Below, in pieces: positions 1 to 11,982 of a stretch of 64,000 nucleotides of DNA (positions are counted from its first letter, which is position 1; the number at the start of each line of letters is the position of its first letter). A program made the position numbers and the translations under genes. The DNA lies in NCBI GenBank assembly GCA_000017645.1, contig CP000781.1:1888001-1952000 (forward strand). The letters run 5' to 3'. The notes under the pieces are model-generated. The model saw only the letters and a list, made by a program, of their open reading frames with translations. It did not search any database and was not told where the DNA came from. Source of the DNA: Xanthobacter autotrophicus Py2. GTDB lineage: Bacteria; Pseudomonadota; Alphaproteobacteria; Rhizobiales; Xanthobacteraceae.

Positions 1-438
1 AACCTGGTGGAAACGGTGAAGGGCTATGCCGCCCAGGAGAAGGACGTGCTGACATCGGTCATCGAGGCGCGGGCCAAGGCCACCTCGATTCGGGTGGATG
101 CCTCCACCGTCACCGATCCGGCCCAGTTCAAGCAGTTCCAGGACGCGCAGGCGGGCCTGTCCAGCGCGCTCGGTCGGCTGATCGCAGTGTCGGAAGCCTA
201 TCCGGACCTGAAGTCCAACCAGAACTTCCTGGCCCTGCAATCGCAGATCGAGGGCACCGAGAACCGCATCGCCGTCGCGCGGCGCGACTATATCGAGGCG
301 GTGCGGGTCTATAACACCGAGCTGAAGACCTTCCCGGGCCTGCTGTGGGCGTCAACCTTCTATCGCAGCTACCGGCCCATGGAGACCTTCACCATCTCCG
401 AGCAGCAGATGCAGGTGCCCAAGGTAAAGTTCAATTGA
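1..438 (+). CDS. lemA: LemA family protein, C-terminal part (5' end outside window)
   Basis: The reading frame is open from base 1 (NLVETVKGYA...) and ends at a TGA at 436-438, so only the last 145 residues are here. The NLVETVKGYA start of the visible part and the helical stretch around NRIAVARRDYIEAVRVYN are typical of LemA, a small protein with one N-terminal membrane anchor and a periplasmic helical bundle; the anchor would lie upstream. Its molecular role is not settled. A TPM-domain gene begins 16 bp downstream and a second follows, the usual LemA/TPM pairing, so the three probably form one operon for an envelope function. Confidence 0.9.
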   Translation, partial: NLVETVKGYAAQEKDVLTSVIEARAKATSIRVDASTVTDPAQFKQFQDAQAGLSSALGRLIAVSEAYPDLKSNQNFLALQSQIEGTENRIAVARRDYIEAVRVYNTELKTFPGLLWASTFYRSYRPMETFTISEQQMQVPKVKFN

Positions 439-454
439 GCTGAGGGAGGCGGCC

Positions 455-1264
455 ATGCTCCGCCTGTCCAAACTCGTCCCATCGCCGGCGCCGGTGCTTT
501 TTGCGCTGGTGCTCCTTCTCGGGGTGCCGGCGCGGGCGGAGCTGACTTTTCCCACGCTCACCGGCCGGGTGGTGGACGACGCCCACGTGCTCGACGCCGC
601 AACCCTCGCGGCCCTCGATGCCAGGCTCGCGGCGCAGGAGGCGAAGGCCACCGACCAGGTGGTGGTGGCCACAATTCCATCGCTGCAAGGCACCTCTGTT
701 GAGGACTACGCCAACCGCCTGTTCCGCTTCTGGCAGATCGGGCAGGCAAAGAAGAACAACGGCGTGCTCCTCCTCGTCGCCCCCAGCGAGCGCAAGGTGC
801 GCATCGAGGTGGGCTATGGCCTTGAAGGCATCCTGACCGACGCTGTGGCTTCCACCATCATCCGCAATGCCATCGTTCCCGCCTTCAAGGCCGGCGACAT
901 GGCCGGCGGCATCGTGAAGGGCACCGACGCCATCCTCGAGATCCTCAACCTCGATCCCGACGAGGCCCGTGCCCGCGCCAAGCGGCTGGAGCCGTCGGGC
1001 TGGACCGAGGAGGAGGTGGACAACCTCATCTTCCTCATCGCCATGATCGCCTTTTGGGGCTTCATCATCTGGCGGGTGACGCGGGGCGGCGGCGGGCCAG
1101 GTGGCGGTGCGGCCGCCCGCAGGCGGGGCGGCAGCGGCTGGGCCGCGGGTCCCGCCTCCACCTGGGACTGGGGCACCGGCTCCAGTGGTGGTTCGGGCGG
1201 CGGCGGAGGCTGGTCGGGGGGCGGCGGTTCCTCCGGTGGCGGCGGTGCATCCGGAGATTGGTGA
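455..1264 (+). CDS. TPM-domain (YgcG-type) membrane protein with glycine-rich tail
   Basis: 269 residues. An N-terminal signal segment (residues about 8-28, LFALVLLLGVPARA) is followed by a TPM domain (about 35-180) with the typical stretches VVDDAHVLD and IEVGYGLEGILTDA. Next come one membrane helix (about 190-208, LIFLIAMIAFWGFIIW) and a tail of Gly/Ser/Trp ending GGGGASGDW. This is the full YgcG/TPM_phosphatase layout, with the domain outside the cytoplasm and a flexible tail inside. The start is the ATG with GGGAGG just upstream. It sits between lemA and another TPM gene. Biochemical activity in bacteria is uncertain; the phosphatase name comes from a plant thylakoid relative. Confidence 0.85.
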   Translation: MLRLSKLVPSPAPVLFALVLLLGVPARAELTFPTLTGRVVDDAHVLDAATLAALDARLAAQEAKATDQVVVATIPSLQGTSVEDYANRLFRFWQIGQAKKNNGVLLLVAPSERKVRIEVGYGLEGILTDAVASTIIRNAIVPAFKAGDMAGGIVKGTDAILEILNLDPDEARARAKRLEPSGWTEEEVDNLIFLIAMIAFWGFIIWRVTRGGGGPGGGAAARRRGGSGWAAGPASTWDWGTGSSGGSGGGGGWSGGGGSSGGGGASGDW

Positions 1265-1364
1265 GGCGGATCGTCGGGTGTGGTAAAAAGGTGGGGCGGC
1301 CCGGCCAAGGGTGGGCTGCCCATTCAGCACGAGCGGCAGAGCCGCCGAGGGAAGGGAACACGCC

Positions 1365-2024
1365 ATGAGCGCCGCCGAACGGGATCTGCCGTCCTCCGAC
1401 GCCAGCGTCGCCGGCCTTTCGGACGCGGCGCTGGCGCGCATCGCCGATGCGATCGCTGCCGCCGAAACCAGGACCTCGGCCGAAATCCGCGTGGTGGTGG
1501 CCCGCGCGCCGCTGGTGCAGCACCCCTTCTTCTCGGTGCTGTGGGCCTCGCTTGCGGCGCTGGTGGTGCCCTGGTTCGTTGCCCTGATGTGGCCCCTGCC
1601 GGCGCTGGAACTGCTTGCCGTGCAGGCGGTGCTGTTCGTGGCGCTGGCCTCGCTCCTCATGCTGCCGGGCGTGGTCCACCGGGTGATCCCCCGGCTTGCC
1701 CTGAAGGCCGCTGCCCGCAGCGCCGCCATCGAGACCTTCCTCGCCTATGGCATACCCCAGACGGAAGGGCGCACCGGCATCCTCATCTATGCCGCCGCCC
1801 GCGAGCGGCTGGTGGAGGTCGTGGCCGACGAAGGCGTCCACACCCCGCTGGGCCACGGCGCCTGGCAGGACATCTGCGATGCGGTGGCCATCCGTGCCCG
1901 TGTGGGCAACCTGGCGGACGGGCTGGTCTGCGGCGTGGAGAAGGCGGGCGAGCTCCTCTCCGGTCCCTTGCCGCCTCGGCCTGGCGACCGCAACGAGCTG
2001 GCCAACCATGTGATCGTGCTGTGA
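1365..2024 (+). CDS. TPM-domain membrane protein, second of the pair
   Basis: 219 residues from the ATG at 1365, preceded by GAGGGAAGGG. The segment SAEIRVVVARAP near residue 40 and the later GRTGILIYAAARERLVEVVADEG are TPM-domain hallmarks. Two hydrophobic helices (about 55-75 and 80-100) interrupt the domain, an arrangement also known for the shorter member of LemA-TPM-TPM operons. No signal peptide is seen. It lies 100 bp after the first TPM gene on the same strand and probably acts with it at the membrane. Function not known. Confidence 0.8.
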   Translation: MSAAERDLPSSDASVAGLSDAALARIADAIAAAETRTSAEIRVVVARAPLVQHPFFSVLWASLAALVVPWFVALMWPLPALELLAVQAVLFVALASLLMLPGVVHRVIPRLALKAAARSAAIETFLAYGIPQTEGRTGILIYAAARERLVEVVADEGVHTPLGHGAWQDICDAVAIRARVGNLADGLVCGVEKAGELLSGPLPPRPGDRNELANHVIVL

Positions 2025-2295
2025 GGGTAGGGGCGTTGGCTTCCGCAATGGCCTGAGGGGGCCGTACGGCAGCTATGGCGATCTGCGCTGCCGCGCGGAT
2101 CAGGCCGGCGCCGCACGTCTTATCAGTTGTATCGCCTGTAATGACAATCTATGATTGTTTTCAGCTTCCCTACACGCTTGGGGACACTGTCACGCCTGTT
2201 CCGGGCGGGGCGCGGCAGTGCTGTGGATGCGTTCATCTCATATGCAGGGCAGGGGGGCTTTTCGATCCCGCTTTTCCGCTCGGATGGGGGGAAAG

Positions 2296-2676
2296 ATGCC
2301 GACAGCAACCGTCTGGTCCAGTGCCAAGAGCGGCGAGAAAATCCGGATCTATCTCGAGCAAAGGACCGCGACCACCGCCATTATTCAATTGGCGACATGG
2401 GGGGCGAGCCAAAACCCGAACGTCGACCATCCCAGAAGTCTCATCGCCTATGATCTCTACAATGTCCGGGCGGTGTCGCCTTCCGAGATTACCTGCAAGG
2501 CCGACGGACCCGGCCCCTTCGACCCATCCGTCGATTGCCGGCTCGCGGCAGCGGCGGACGGTGGTGTCGTTGCCATCACCGTGCCCCTCCTCATCGACGC
2601 ACAATATGCCGTCGGCGAGGAGGACTTCGAGGAACTCGTGCTTTTCCTGAAGGTGGCACGGTTTCCGCGGGCCTGA
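2296..2676 (+). CDS. Hypothetical protein
   Basis: 126 residues if translation starts at the ATG at 2296, which has a purine-rich GGGGGGAAAG directly upstream; an ATG at 2284 in the same frame is also possible. The frame stays open leftward to about 2155, but that part reads as low-quality coding sequence. The product (MPTATVWSSAK...) has no signal peptide or membrane helix and has an acidic segment EEDFEELVLF near its end. I do not recognise a family. The AT-richer 2110-2165 upstream would suit a promoter. Confidence 0.45.
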   Translation: MPTATVWSSAKSGEKIRIYLEQRTATTAIIQLATWGASQNPNVDHPRSLIAYDLYNVRAVSPSEITCKADGPGPFDPSVDCRLAAAADGGVVAITVPLLIDAQYAVGEEDFEELVLFLKVARFPRA

Positions 2677-2950
2677 GACAGGCCGTTTGTCGGGGTAGGC
2701 GCTTGAGGCGTGGCGCCGGGGGGTGATGCACGCCGCACGCCGCCGCTGAGCCGCGCCCGAAGGTTCGGGCGCGGGTCGATCTCTCCCGATCGTCTCGCAA
2801 ATGACGTGGACGGCGCCCGACCGCCTAAGACCAAGGTCCCACGGCCAGCCCCGAATCGGCTCCGCCTCGCGCCTTTCCTTCCGCCGCGCTGCGGCATAGA
2901 TTGCGCGCCCGAGCCTTCGGGGCTCGACCTAAGGCAAAGGGCTTCTTCTC

Positions 2951-3934
2951 ATGACCAAACCCGCCGTTCGCGTCGCTGTCACGGGCGCCGCCGGTCAGAT
3001 TTGCTATTCGCTGCTTTTCCGCATCGCCAACGGCGACATGTACGGCAAGGACCAGCCGGTCATCCTCCAGCTTCTGGACCTGCCGCAGGCGCAGGCCGCC
3101 GTCGGCGGCGTCGTGATGGAGCTCGAGGACTGCGCGTTCCCGAACCTTGCCGGCGTGGTCATCACCGACGATCCCAAGGTGGCGTTCAAGGACATCGACG
3201 CTGCGGTGCTCGTCGGCGCCCGTCCGCGCTCTAAGGGCATGGAACGCGCCGACCTGCTGTCCGCCAACGCCGAGATCTTCAAGGTCCAGGGCAAGGCGCT
3301 GAACGAGGTGGCCAAGCGCGACGTGAAGGTGCTGGTGGTGGGCAATCCGGCCAACACCAACGCCTACATCACCGCCAAGAGCGCTCCGGACCTGCCGGCG
3401 AAGAACATCACCGCCATGCTCCGCCTGGACCACAACCGCGCCCTGTCGCAGTTCGCGGCCAAGGCCGGCATCGCCACCGCGGACATCGAGAAGGTGGCGG
3501 TGTGGGGCAACCACTCCCCGACCATGTATGCCGACTACCGCTTCGCCACCGCGAACGGCAAGCCGCTGCCGGAGCTCATCAACGACGAGACCTGGTATCG
3601 CGAGACCCTGCTTCCCAAGGTGGGCAAGCGCGGCGCCGCCATCATCGAGGCCCGTGGCCTGTCGTCGGCCGCCTCGGCTGCCAACGCCGCCGTGGACCAC
3701 ATGCATGACTGGATCCACGGCACCGACGGCAAGTGGGTGTCCATGGGCGTGGCCTCCGACGGCTCCTATGGCGTGCCCGAGGGCATCGTGTTCGGCGTCC
3801 CGGCGGTGTGCAGCGGCGGCGAGTATGAAGTGGTCAAGGGCCTGCCCATGGACGACTTCTCCAAGGCCATGTTCGAGAAGACCCTGAACGAGCTGCTTGA
3901 AGAGCGCGACGGCGTCGCCGCCCTGCTCGGCTGA
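2951..3934 (+). CDS. mdh: Malate dehydrogenase, cytosolic-like (type 2) form
   Basis: 327 residues; oxidises malate to oxaloacetate with NAD+ in the TCA cycle. The nucleotide-binding loop is VTGAAGQI (about 9-16), the substrate arginine segment is [15 protein letters not shown] (about 91-105), the NAD/substrate Asn lies in VVGNPANTN, and the catalytic His is in [10 protein letters not shown] (about 183). These signatures and the length fit the Thermus/eukaryotic-cytosolic MDH type, not the lactate-dehydrogenase-like type usually found beside sucCDAB in this group. It is not next to suc genes here. The start is the ATG at 2951, with AAGGCAAAGG upstream. No neighbour shares its direction closely, so it is probably monocistronic. 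Confidence 0.93.
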   Translation: MTKPAVRVAVTGAAGQICYSLLFRIANGDMYGKDQPVILQLLDLPQAQAAVGGVVMELEDCAFPNLAGVVITDDPKVAFKDIDAAVLVGARPRSKGMERADLLSANAEIFKVQGKALNEVAKRDVKVLVVGNPANTNAYITAKSAPDLPAKNITAMLRLDHNRALSQFAAKAGIATADIEKVAVWGNHSPTMYADYRFATANGKPLPELINDETWYRETLLPKVGKRGAAIIEARGLSSAASAANAAVDHMHDWIHGTDGKWVSMGVASDGSYGVPEGIVFGVPAVCSGGEYEVVKGLPMDDFSKAMFEKTLNELLEERDGVAALLG

Positions 3935-4178
3935 TCTCGTCTGGTCGACGCGGTGCGAATCTGTTTCCCGGACCCCGTCGCTCTGTGCGACCGGGGACCG
4001 GGACGCAGTCGAAGATGGCATCCCTGCCGGTGCCATTTCTTTGGGCGGCAGCGGATTCTGCCTTCTTGGCAGGCGTAATTGGACCGGCTACACCATCCGC
4101 GACCCCTTTGGCCGGTCCGATGGCGGCCCGAGGCCTTCTGAATCGGGCGTTTCTCTCCGTCCATTTCTCAACGAAGGC

Positions 4179-4207
4179 TTGACGCAGAGCGACTCTGCGG
4201 CTAGAAG
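4179..4207 (+). promoter_or_regulatory. Candidate sigma-70 promoter upstream of rpsL
   Basis: TTGACG at 4179-4184, a 17-nt spacer, then TAGAAG at 4202-4207. It is the best housekeeping-type match in the 623-bp gap between mdh and rpsL. It would give a leader of roughly 340 nt before rpsL. The match was made by eye, and the -10 hexamer has only 4 of 6 consensus bases. I see no gene elsewhere in this gap (3935-4557). Confidence 0.35.
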
Positions 4208-4557
4208 CACCCCACTTCGCGGCAGGCGGTCGGCGTCTGAGTGATCGGTTTCTCATCTTCCAAGGCTTCCCAGCCCGGAACGAGACGATCCCAAGAGCCG
4301 AAACGCTGCCAGGAACAGCACTGCGATAACTTCAGGTGCATGATCGCGGCGTCGTCCCTCACGGGAATTGCGCGCTGTGATCCTCTGTCGCGAGAAAGGC
4401 GTGTCCGCACCCATTTGGGCCGTGGACGGCGCCTTTCGTGTTCGTTGGTGCGAGCGGAATTTGAGGCCCCTAGGGGTCAATCGTGGCGGCCCCTGAAAAG
4501 GTCGTCGAATGAAGAATGCGGCCCCAGGCCGCAGATCAGGACGAGGCGAAGGCGTAC

Positions 4558-4929
4558 ATGCCGACGATCAACCAGCTGATCCGTAAGCCGCGCGAAGCGC
4601 AGAAGGCGCGCGACAAGGCGCCGGCGCTGCAGGCGAGCCCCCAGAAGCGCGGCGTTTGCACCCGCGTCTACACGACGACCCCGAAGAAGCCGAACTCGGC
4701 TCTGCGTAAGGTCGCCAAGGTGCGGCTCACCAACAGCTACGAAGTGATCGGCTACATCCCCGGTGAAGGCCATAACCTTCAGGAGCACTCCGTGGTGATG
4801 ATCCGCGGCGGCCGCGTGAAGGATCTTCCGGGTGTGCGTTACCACATCCTGCGCGGCGTGCTGGACACCCAGGGCGTCAAGAACCGCAAGCAGCGCCGTT
4901 CGAAGTACGGCGCGAAGCGGCCCAAGTGA
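4558..4929 (+). CDS. rpsL: 30S ribosomal protein S12
   Basis: 123 residues, the standard length, when started at the ATG at 4558 ([10 protein letters not shown]); an upstream in-frame ATG at 4516 would add a non-homologous leader. S12 lies at the decoding centre of the 30S subunit. Both lysines whose change gives streptomycin resistance are present, in [12 protein letters not shown] and [13 protein letters not shown], so this is the sensitive form. First gene of the str block (rpsL-rpsG-fusA-tuf), 25 bp before rpsG. No rpoC lies upstream; mdh is the neighbour. Confidence 0.97.
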   Translation: MPTINQLIRKPREAQKARDKAPALQASPQKRGVCTRVYTTTPKKPNSALRKVAKVRLTNSYEVIGYIPGEGHNLQEHSVVMIRGGRVKDLPGVRYHILRGVLDTQGVKNRKQRRSKYGAKRPK

Positions 4930-4951
4930 TCCGGCTAGGTTGAGGAACTGA

Positions 4952-5425
<474 letters not shown>

Positions 5426-5443
5426 TCGGAGAGGACGACTTCC

Positions 5444-7519
5444 ATGCCCCGTACTCACGCGATCGAGGACTACCGCAACTTCGGCATCATGGCGCACATC
5501 GATGCCGGCAAGACCACGACCACGGAGCGGATCCTCTATTACACCGGCAAGAGCCACAAGATCGGTGAAGTCCATGATGGCGCCGCCACCATGGATTGGA
5601 TGACCCAGGAACAGGAACGCGGCATCACCATCACGTCGGCCGCGACGACTGCGATCTGGGCAGGCAAGCGCCTGAACATCATCGACACCCCCGGGCACGT
5701 GGACTTCACCATCGAGGTGGAGCGCTCGCTCCGCGTGCTCGACGGCGCCGTGTGCGTGCTGGACGGCAACCAGGGCGTCGAGCCGCAGACCGAGACCGTG
5801 TGGCGCCAAGCTGACAAGTACAACGTGCCGCGCATCGTGTTCGTCAACAAGATGGACAAGATCGGCGCCGACTTTTACCGCTGCGTCGAGATGATCGTCG
5901 ACCGCGTGGCCGGCAACCCCGTGTGCTGCCAGCTGCCGATCGGTTCCGAGAACAACTTCAAGGGTGTCATCGACCTCGTCCGCATGAAGGCGGTGGTGTG
6001 GGAAGATGAAGCCCTCGGCGCCAAGTATCATGACGAGGAGATCCCCGCGGATCTCGCCGACAAGGCTGCCGAATACCGCAACAAGCTGGTGGAAGCCGCC
6101 GTCGAGCTCGACGACGACGCCATGACCGCTTACCTCGATGGCGTCGAGCCGGATGTGGCGACCCTCAAGTCGCTGATCCGCAAGGCGGTGATCGGGCGCA
6201 AGTTCAACCCCGTGTTCTGCGGCTCCGCGTTCAAGAACAAGGGCGTTCAGCCCCTGCTCGACGCGGTGGTGGACTTCCTGCCGTCCCCCATCGATCGCGG
6301 CGCCATCAAGGGCATCGACTTCAAGACCGAGGAAGACACGGTCCGCATGCCTTCGGACGACGAGCCCACCTCTGTGCTCGCGTTCAAGATCATGGACGAT
6401 CCCTTCGTCGGCACCATCACCTTCTGCCGGGTCTACGCCGGCAAGATGGAAACCGGCATGGGCCTGCTCAACTCCACCCGCGACAAGCGTGAGCGCGTCG
6501 GGCGGATGCTGCTGATGCACGCCAACAACCGGGAAGACATCAAGGAAGCCTATGCGGGCGACATCGTCGCCCTCGCCGGCCTCAAGGATGTGCGCACGGG
6601 TGACACGCTGTGCGATCCCGCCAAGGCCGTGATCCTGGAAAAGATGGAATTCCCGGAGCCGGTCATCGAGATCGCCATCGAGCCGAAGTCCAAGGCCGAC
6701 CAGGAGAAGCTGGGCATCGCCCTCTCCAAGCTGGCTGCCGAGGACCCGTCCTTCCGTGTGTCCACGGATTTCGAGAGCGGCCAGACCATCCTCAAGGGGA
6801 TGGGCGAACTGCACCTCGACATCAAGGTCGACATCCTGAAGCGCACCTACAAGGTGGACGCCAACATCGGCGCCCCCCAGGTGGCTTATCGCGAGACCAT
6901 CACGAAGAAGTACGAGGTGGACTACACCCACAAGAAGCAGACCGGTGGTACCGGCCAGTTCGCGCGGGTGAAGTTCATCGTGGAGCCGAACGAAGTCGGC
7001 AAGGGCTTCGTCTTCGAGAGCGCCATCGTCGGCGGCGCGGTGCCGAAGGAGTACATCCCGGGCGTCCAGAAGGGCCTCGAGAGCGTGCTTGGCGCCGGCG
7101 TGCTGGCGGGCTTCCCGGTGGTGGACGTGAAGGTGCAGCTCATCGACGGCGCCTTCCACGAAGTGGACTCGTCCGCCCTGGCGTTCGAGATCGCGTCTCG
7201 TGCGGCGTTCCGTGAGGCCCTCCAGAAGGGCAGCCCGGTCCTGCTCGAGCCCATCATGAAGGTCGAGGTGGTGACGCCGGAGGATTACACCGGCTCCGTC
7301 ATCGGCGACCTCAACTCCCGCCGTGGCCAGATCCAGGGCCAGGACATGCGCGGCAACGCCAACGTGGTCAACGCGATGGTGCCTCTCGCCAACATGTTCG
7401 GCTACGTGAACACCCTGCGCTCGTTCAGTCAGGGTCGTGCCACCTTCACCATGCAGTTCGACCACTACGAGCAGGTGCCGTCGAACGTCGCGCAGGAGGT
7501 CCAGGCCAAGTACGCCTGA
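5444..7519 (+). CDS. fusA: Elongation factor G
   Basis: 691 residues; the GTPase that drives translocation. Switch and nucleotide motifs are all seen: [10 protein letters not shown] (G1, about 19-28), the RGITITSA region (G2), DTPGHVDF (G3), NKMDKIGAD (G4) and CGSAFKNKG (G5). Domains II-V follow, with the domain IV/V sequence [14 protein letters not shown] near the end. Length and order are those of the main bacterial EF-G, not the EF-G2 or tetracycline-protection paralogues. GGAGAGGACGAC precedes the ATG. A long antisense frame at 4877-7465 is a GC-driven shadow. Confidence 0.98.
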   Translation: MPRTHAIEDYRNFGIMAHIDAGKTTTTERILYYTGKSHKIGEVHDGAATMDWMTQEQERGITITSAATTAIWAGKRLNIIDTPGHVDFTIEVERSLRVLDGAVCVLDGNQGVEPQTETVWRQADKYNVPRIVFVNKMDKIGADFYRCVEMIVDRVAGNPVCCQLPIGSENNFKGVIDLVRMKAVVWEDEALGAKYHDEEIPADLADKAAEYRNKLVEAAVELDDDAMTAYLDGVEPDVATLKSLIRKAVIGRKFNPVFCGSAFKNKGVQPLLDAVVDFLPSPIDRGAIKGIDFKTEEDTVRMPSDDEPTSVLAFKIMDDPFVGTITFCRVYAGKMETGMGLLNSTRDKRERVGRMLLMHANNREDIKEAYAGDIVALAGLKDVRTGDTLCDPAKAVILEKMEFPEPVIEIAIEPKSKADQEKLGIALSKLAAEDPSFRVSTDFESGQTILKGMGELHLDIKVDILKRTYKVDANIGAPQVAYRETITKKYEVDYTHKKQTGGTGQFARVKFIVEPNEVGKGFVFESAIVGGAVPKEYIPGVQKGLESVLGAGVLAGFPVVDVKVQLIDGAFHEVDSSALAFEIASRAAFREALQKGSPVLLEPIMKVEVVTPEDYTGSVIGDLNSRRGQIQGQDMRGNANVVNAMVPLANMFGYVNTLRSFSQGRATFTMQFDHYEQVPSNVAQEVQAKYA

Positions 7520-7587
7520 TGGCGTCGGTCTGAGCCTTCACGAGTTTCACCCTTCAGGTTCGCCAGAGAGACCCAACGGAGAGTCCA

Positions 7588-8778
<1,191 letters not shown>

Positions 8779-8795
8779 TCTGACAAGAAAAACGG

Positions 8796-8821
8796 GGACG
8801 CGCCGCGGAACGCGCGCGTCC
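8796..8821 (+). terminator. Stem-loop between tuf and rpsJ
   Basis: GGACGCGC (8796-8803) pairs with GCGCGTCC (8814-8821), an 8-bp perfect stem with a 10-nt loop, followed by TTCATTCC. The T tract is short, so it is at best a partial terminator or attenuator that would allow readthrough from the str genes into the S10 genes. Confidence 0.35.
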
Positions 8822-8845
8822 TTCATTCCCCGGAGCCTTTGAGCC

Positions 8846-9154
8846 ATGAACGGCCAGAACATTCGAATTCGCCTGAAGGCGTTCGATCACCGCATCCTCG
8901 ATGCGTCGACGCGCGAGATCGTCGCCACGGCCAAGCGCACGGGTGCGCAGGTGCGCGGCCCGATTCCGCTGCCGACGCGGATCGAGAAGTTCACCGTCAA
9001 TCGCTCTCCGCACATCGACAAGAAGTCGCGCGAGCAGTTTGAGATGCGTACTCACAAGCGGTTGCTCGATATCGTCGATCCGACTCCCCAGACCGTGGAC
9101 GCGCTGATGAAGCTCGACCTCGCCGCTGGCGTCGACGTCGAAATCAAGCTCTGA
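8846..9154 (+). CDS. rpsJ: 30S ribosomal protein S10 (NusE)
   Basis: 102 residues, standard size. [19 protein letters not shown] and the loop region [19 protein letters not shown] are typical. S10 sits in the 30S head and also links NusB/NusG antitermination to RNA polymerase. First gene of the S10 operon, 22 bp before rplC. Confidence 0.97.
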   Translation: MNGQNIRIRLKAFDHRILDASTREIVATAKRTGAQVRGPIPLPTRIEKFTVNRSPHIDKKSREQFEMRTHKRLLDIVDPTPQTVDALMKLDLAAGVDVEIKL

Positions 9155-9176
9155 AGTGAGGCGAGGAGACACGACC

Positions 9177-9902
9177 ATGCGGTCAGGCGTCATCGCCCAG
9201 AAGGTCGGCATGACCCGCATCTTCACCGATGCCGGTGAGCACGTGCCGGTCACTGTGCTGAAAGTTGAGAGCTGCCAGGTGGTTGCCCACCGTACGCTCG
9301 ACAAGAACGGTTATGTCGCGGTCCAGCTTGGCGCTGGCCGTCGCAAGCCCAAGAATGTGACCCGCGCCGAGCGCGGCCACTTCGCGGTTGCCCAGGTTGA
9401 GCCCAAGCACAAGCTCGCCGAGTTCCGCGTGCCGGAAGAGGCGCTGATCCCGGTCGGCGCCGAGATCACGGCTGACCACTTCGTCGTGGGCCAGTACGTG
9501 GACGTCACCGGCACCACCATCGGCAAGGGCTTTGCCGGCGGCATGAAGCGCCACAATTTCGGTGGTCTTCGCGCCACCCACGGCGTGTCCATCTCGCATC
9601 GTTCGATCGGTTCGACCGGCGGCCGTCAGGACCCGGGCAAGACCTTCAAGAACAAGAAGATGCCTGGCCACATGGGTGACGTCACCGTCACCACCCAGAA
9701 CCTCAAGGTCGTCATGACCGACGTCGAGCGCGGCCTCATCGCCGTCGAAGGCGCCGTTCCCGGCCATGCGGGCGGCTGGATCACCGTGCGCGACGCGGTG
9801 AAGAAGAAGCTGCCTGCCGAGGCTCCCAAGCCCGGCGCGTTCAAGCTGAACGGGTCCGAAGCGGCTCCCGCCGCCGAAGCCGTCAATGAGGAGGGCGCGT
9901 GA
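9177..9902 (+). CDS. rplC: 50S ribosomal protein L3
   Basis: 241 residues from the ATG at 9177 ([16 protein letters not shown]), with GCGAGGAG upstream; an in-frame ATG 21 bp earlier is rejected because the family starts at this point. The extended loop that reaches toward the peptidyl-transferase centre is seen as [13 protein letters not shown] and [14 protein letters not shown]. The C terminus carries an alphaproteobacterial Ala/Pro/Glu tail. The stop overlaps the rplD start (TGATG). Confidence 0.96.
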   Translation: MRSGVIAQKVGMTRIFTDAGEHVPVTVLKVESCQVVAHRTLDKNGYVAVQLGAGRRKPKNVTRAERGHFAVAQVEPKHKLAEFRVPEEALIPVGAEITADHFVVGQYVDVTGTTIGKGFAGGMKRHNFGGLRATHGVSISHRSIGSTGGRQDPGKTFKNKKMPGHMGDVTVTTQNLKVVMTDVERGLIAVEGAVPGHAGGWITVRDAVKKKLPAEAPKPGAFKLNGSEAAPAAEAVNEEGA

Positions 9903-10522
9903 TGGAAATCACCGTCAAGACGCTCGACGGCATCGAGGCCGGTTCCGTGACCCTGTCGGACGAGATCTTCGGTCTCGAGCCGCGGGCGGACATCCTGCAC
10001 CGGTGCGTGACCTGGCAGCTGTCGCGCCGTCAGGCCGGCACCCACCGCACCAAGGGCCGTTCGGAGATCAACCGCACGTCCAAGAAGATGTACAAGCAGA
10101 AGGGCACCGGCAACGCCCGTCACGGCGCCGCCTCCGCTCCGCAGTTCCGCGGCGGTGGTCGTGCCTTCGGTCCGGTCGTGCGCTCCCACGCCATCGACCT
10201 GCCGAAGAAGGTGCGCGCGCTCGCCCTGAAGCATGCCCTGTCTTCGAAGGCCAAGGCGGCGCAGATCATCGTGCTCGACAAGGTCTCCCTTGACGATCCC
10301 AAGACGAAGGCGCTCAAGGAGCACTTCGCCAAGCTGGGTCTCGAATCGGTCCTGATCGTGGACGGTGCCCAGGTGGAGCAGAATGTGGCGCTCGCGGCGC
10401 GCAACCTGCCCTATGTGGACGTGCTCCCGATCCAGGGCATCAACGTCTATGACATCCTGCGCCGCGACACCCTGGTCCTGACCAAGGCCGCCGTGGACGC
10501 GCTGGAGGCGCGCTTCAAATGA
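9902..10522 (+). CDS. rplD: 50S ribosomal protein L4
   Basis: 206 residues from the ATG at 9902, which shares its A with the rplC stop. The tentacle loop that lines the exit tunnel is present ([13 protein letters not shown]...[11 protein letters not shown]). L4 controls its own operon in E. coli; no leader for this can be claimed here. The 3' end overlaps rplW by four bases (ATGA), so the two are translationally coupled. Confidence 0.96.
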   Translation: MEITVKTLDGIEAGSVTLSDEIFGLEPRADILHRCVTWQLSRRQAGTHRTKGRSEINRTSKKMYKQKGTGNARHGAASAPQFRGGGRAFGPVVRSHAIDLPKKVRALALKHALSSKAKAAQIIVLDKVSLDDPKTKALKEHFAKLGLESVLIVDGAQVEQNVALAARNLPYVDVLPIQGINVYDILRRDTLVLTKAAVDALEARFK

Positions 10523-10827
10523 GCCCGCAACGCACCATCGAGCCGCGTCATTACGACGTGATCCGTTCCCCCGTCATCACCGAGAAGGCGACGGCGGCGA
10601 GCGAGCACAACAAGGTTGTCTTCAACGTCGCCAAGACTGCCACCAAGCCTGCCATCAAGGAGGCCGTGGAAAAGCTGTTCGACGTGAAGGTGAAGAGCGT
10701 GAATACGCTGGTCCGCAAGGGCAAGGTGAAGATCTTCAAGGGCCGCAAGGGCGTCCAGAGCGACGTCAAGAAAGCGGTCGTGACCCTCGAAGAGGGCCAG
10801 AAGATCGACATCACCACGGGCCTCTGA
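10519..10827 (+). CDS. rplW: 50S ribosomal protein L23
   Basis: 102 residues. [14 protein letters not shown] at the start and [16 protein letters not shown] in the middle are standard. L23 sits at the tunnel exit and is the docking site for trigger factor and SRP. It starts inside the rplD stop and ends 25 bp before rplB. Confidence 0.96.
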   Translation: MSPQRTIEPRHYDVIRSPVITEKATAASEHNKVVFNVAKTATKPAIKEAVEKLFDVKVKSVNTLVRKGKVKIFKGRKGVQSDVKKAVVTLEEGQKIDITTGL

Positions 10828-10852
10828 GAGCTGAGGGGAACGGGACAAGACC

Positions 10853-11686
10853 ATGGCGCTGAAGCATTTCAAGCCGGTCACGCCGAGCCTTCGCCAGCTC
10901 GTGATCGTGGACCGCTCCGGCCTCTACAAGGGCAAGCCGGTGAAGACGCTGACCGAGGGCAAGAGCTCCTCGGGCGGCCGCAACAATAACGGCCGCATCA
11001 CCGTCCGCTTCCGCGGCGGTGGTCACAAGCAGACCTATCGCCTGGTGGATTTCAAGCGCACCAAGCGCGGCGTCCCGGCGGTGGTGGATCGGATCGAATA
11101 TGATCCGAACCGCTCGGCCTTCATCGCCCTCATCAAGTATGAGGACGGCGACCTGGCCTACATCCTGGCGCCGCAGCGCCTCGCGGTCGGCGACCAGGTG
11201 ATCGCCGGCGAGCAGGTTGACGTGAAGCCGGGCAATGCCGGTCCGCTGTCCTCGCTGCCGGTGGGCACCATCGTCCACAACGTGGAGCTGAAGGTGGGCA
11301 AGGGCGGCCAGATCGCCCGGTCCGCCGGCACCTACGCGCAGATCGTCGGCCGCGATCAGGGCTATGTGATCGTTCGCCTGAATTCGGGTGAGCAGCGCCT
11401 CGTTCTCGGGGCGTGCTACGCCACCGTGGGCGCGGTCTCCAACCCCGACCACATGAACATCTCGCTCGGCAAGGCCGGGCGTAACCGGTGGCTGGGTCGC
11501 AAGCCGCATAACCGCGGCGTGACCATGAACCCGGTCGACCATCCGCACGGCGGCGGCGAAGGCCGCACCTCCGGTGGCCGTAACCCGGTCACCCCCTGGG
11601 GCTTCCCCACCAAGGGCAAGAAGACCCGCAACAACAAGGCGACGGACAAGTTCATCGTGTCCAGCCGCCACAAGCGGAAGAAGTGA
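10853..11686 (+). CDS. rplB: 50S ribosomal protein L2
   Basis: 277 residues, full length. [20 protein letters not shown] opens the protein. The region near the peptidyl-transferase centre is intact ([14 protein letters not shown], about 224-237), including the conserved histidine of the HPHGGG motif. Eleven bases separate it from rpsS. Confidence 0.97.
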   Translation: MALKHFKPVTPSLRQLVIVDRSGLYKGKPVKTLTEGKSSSGGRNNNGRITVRFRGGGHKQTYRLVDFKRTKRGVPAVVDRIEYDPNRSAFIALIKYEDGDLAYILAPQRLAVGDQVIAGEQVDVKPGNAGPLSSLPVGTIVHNVELKVGKGGQIARSAGTYAQIVGRDQGYVIVRLNSGEQRLVLGACYATVGAVSNPDHMNISLGKAGRNRWLGRKPHNRGVTMNPVDHPHGGGEGRTSGGRNPVTPWGFPTKGKKTRNNKATDKFIVSSRHKRKK

Positions 11687-11697
11687 GGGCCTGACAC

Positions 11698-11976
11698 ATG
11701 ACACGGTCTGTTTGGAAGGGCCCGTTCGTCGACGGCTACCTCCTGAAGAAGGCGGAAGCCGCTTCTGGCTCGGGTCGCCGCGACGTTATCAAGATCTGGA
11801 GCCGGCGCTCCACCATCCTGCCCCAATTCGTGGGCTTAACCTTCGGCGTCTACAACGGTCACAAGCATGTGCCCGTGAACGTCTCCGAGGAAATGATCGG
11901 CCACAAGTTCGGCGAGTTCGCGCCGACCCGTACCTACTACGGACACGCGGCCGACAAGAAGTCGAAGCGGCGGTGA
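11698..11976 (+). CDS. rpsS: 30S ribosomal protein S19
   Basis: 92 residues, standard. [18 protein letters not shown] and [19 protein letters not shown] mark the family. S19 binds the 30S head with S13. The gap to rplV is only 6 bp. Confidence 0.97.
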   Translation: MTRSVWKGPFVDGYLLKKAEAASGSGRRDVIKIWSRRSTILPQFVGLTFGVYNGHKHVPVNVSEEMIGHKFGEFAPTRTYYGHAADKKSKRR

Positions 11977-11982
11977 TCGGTC

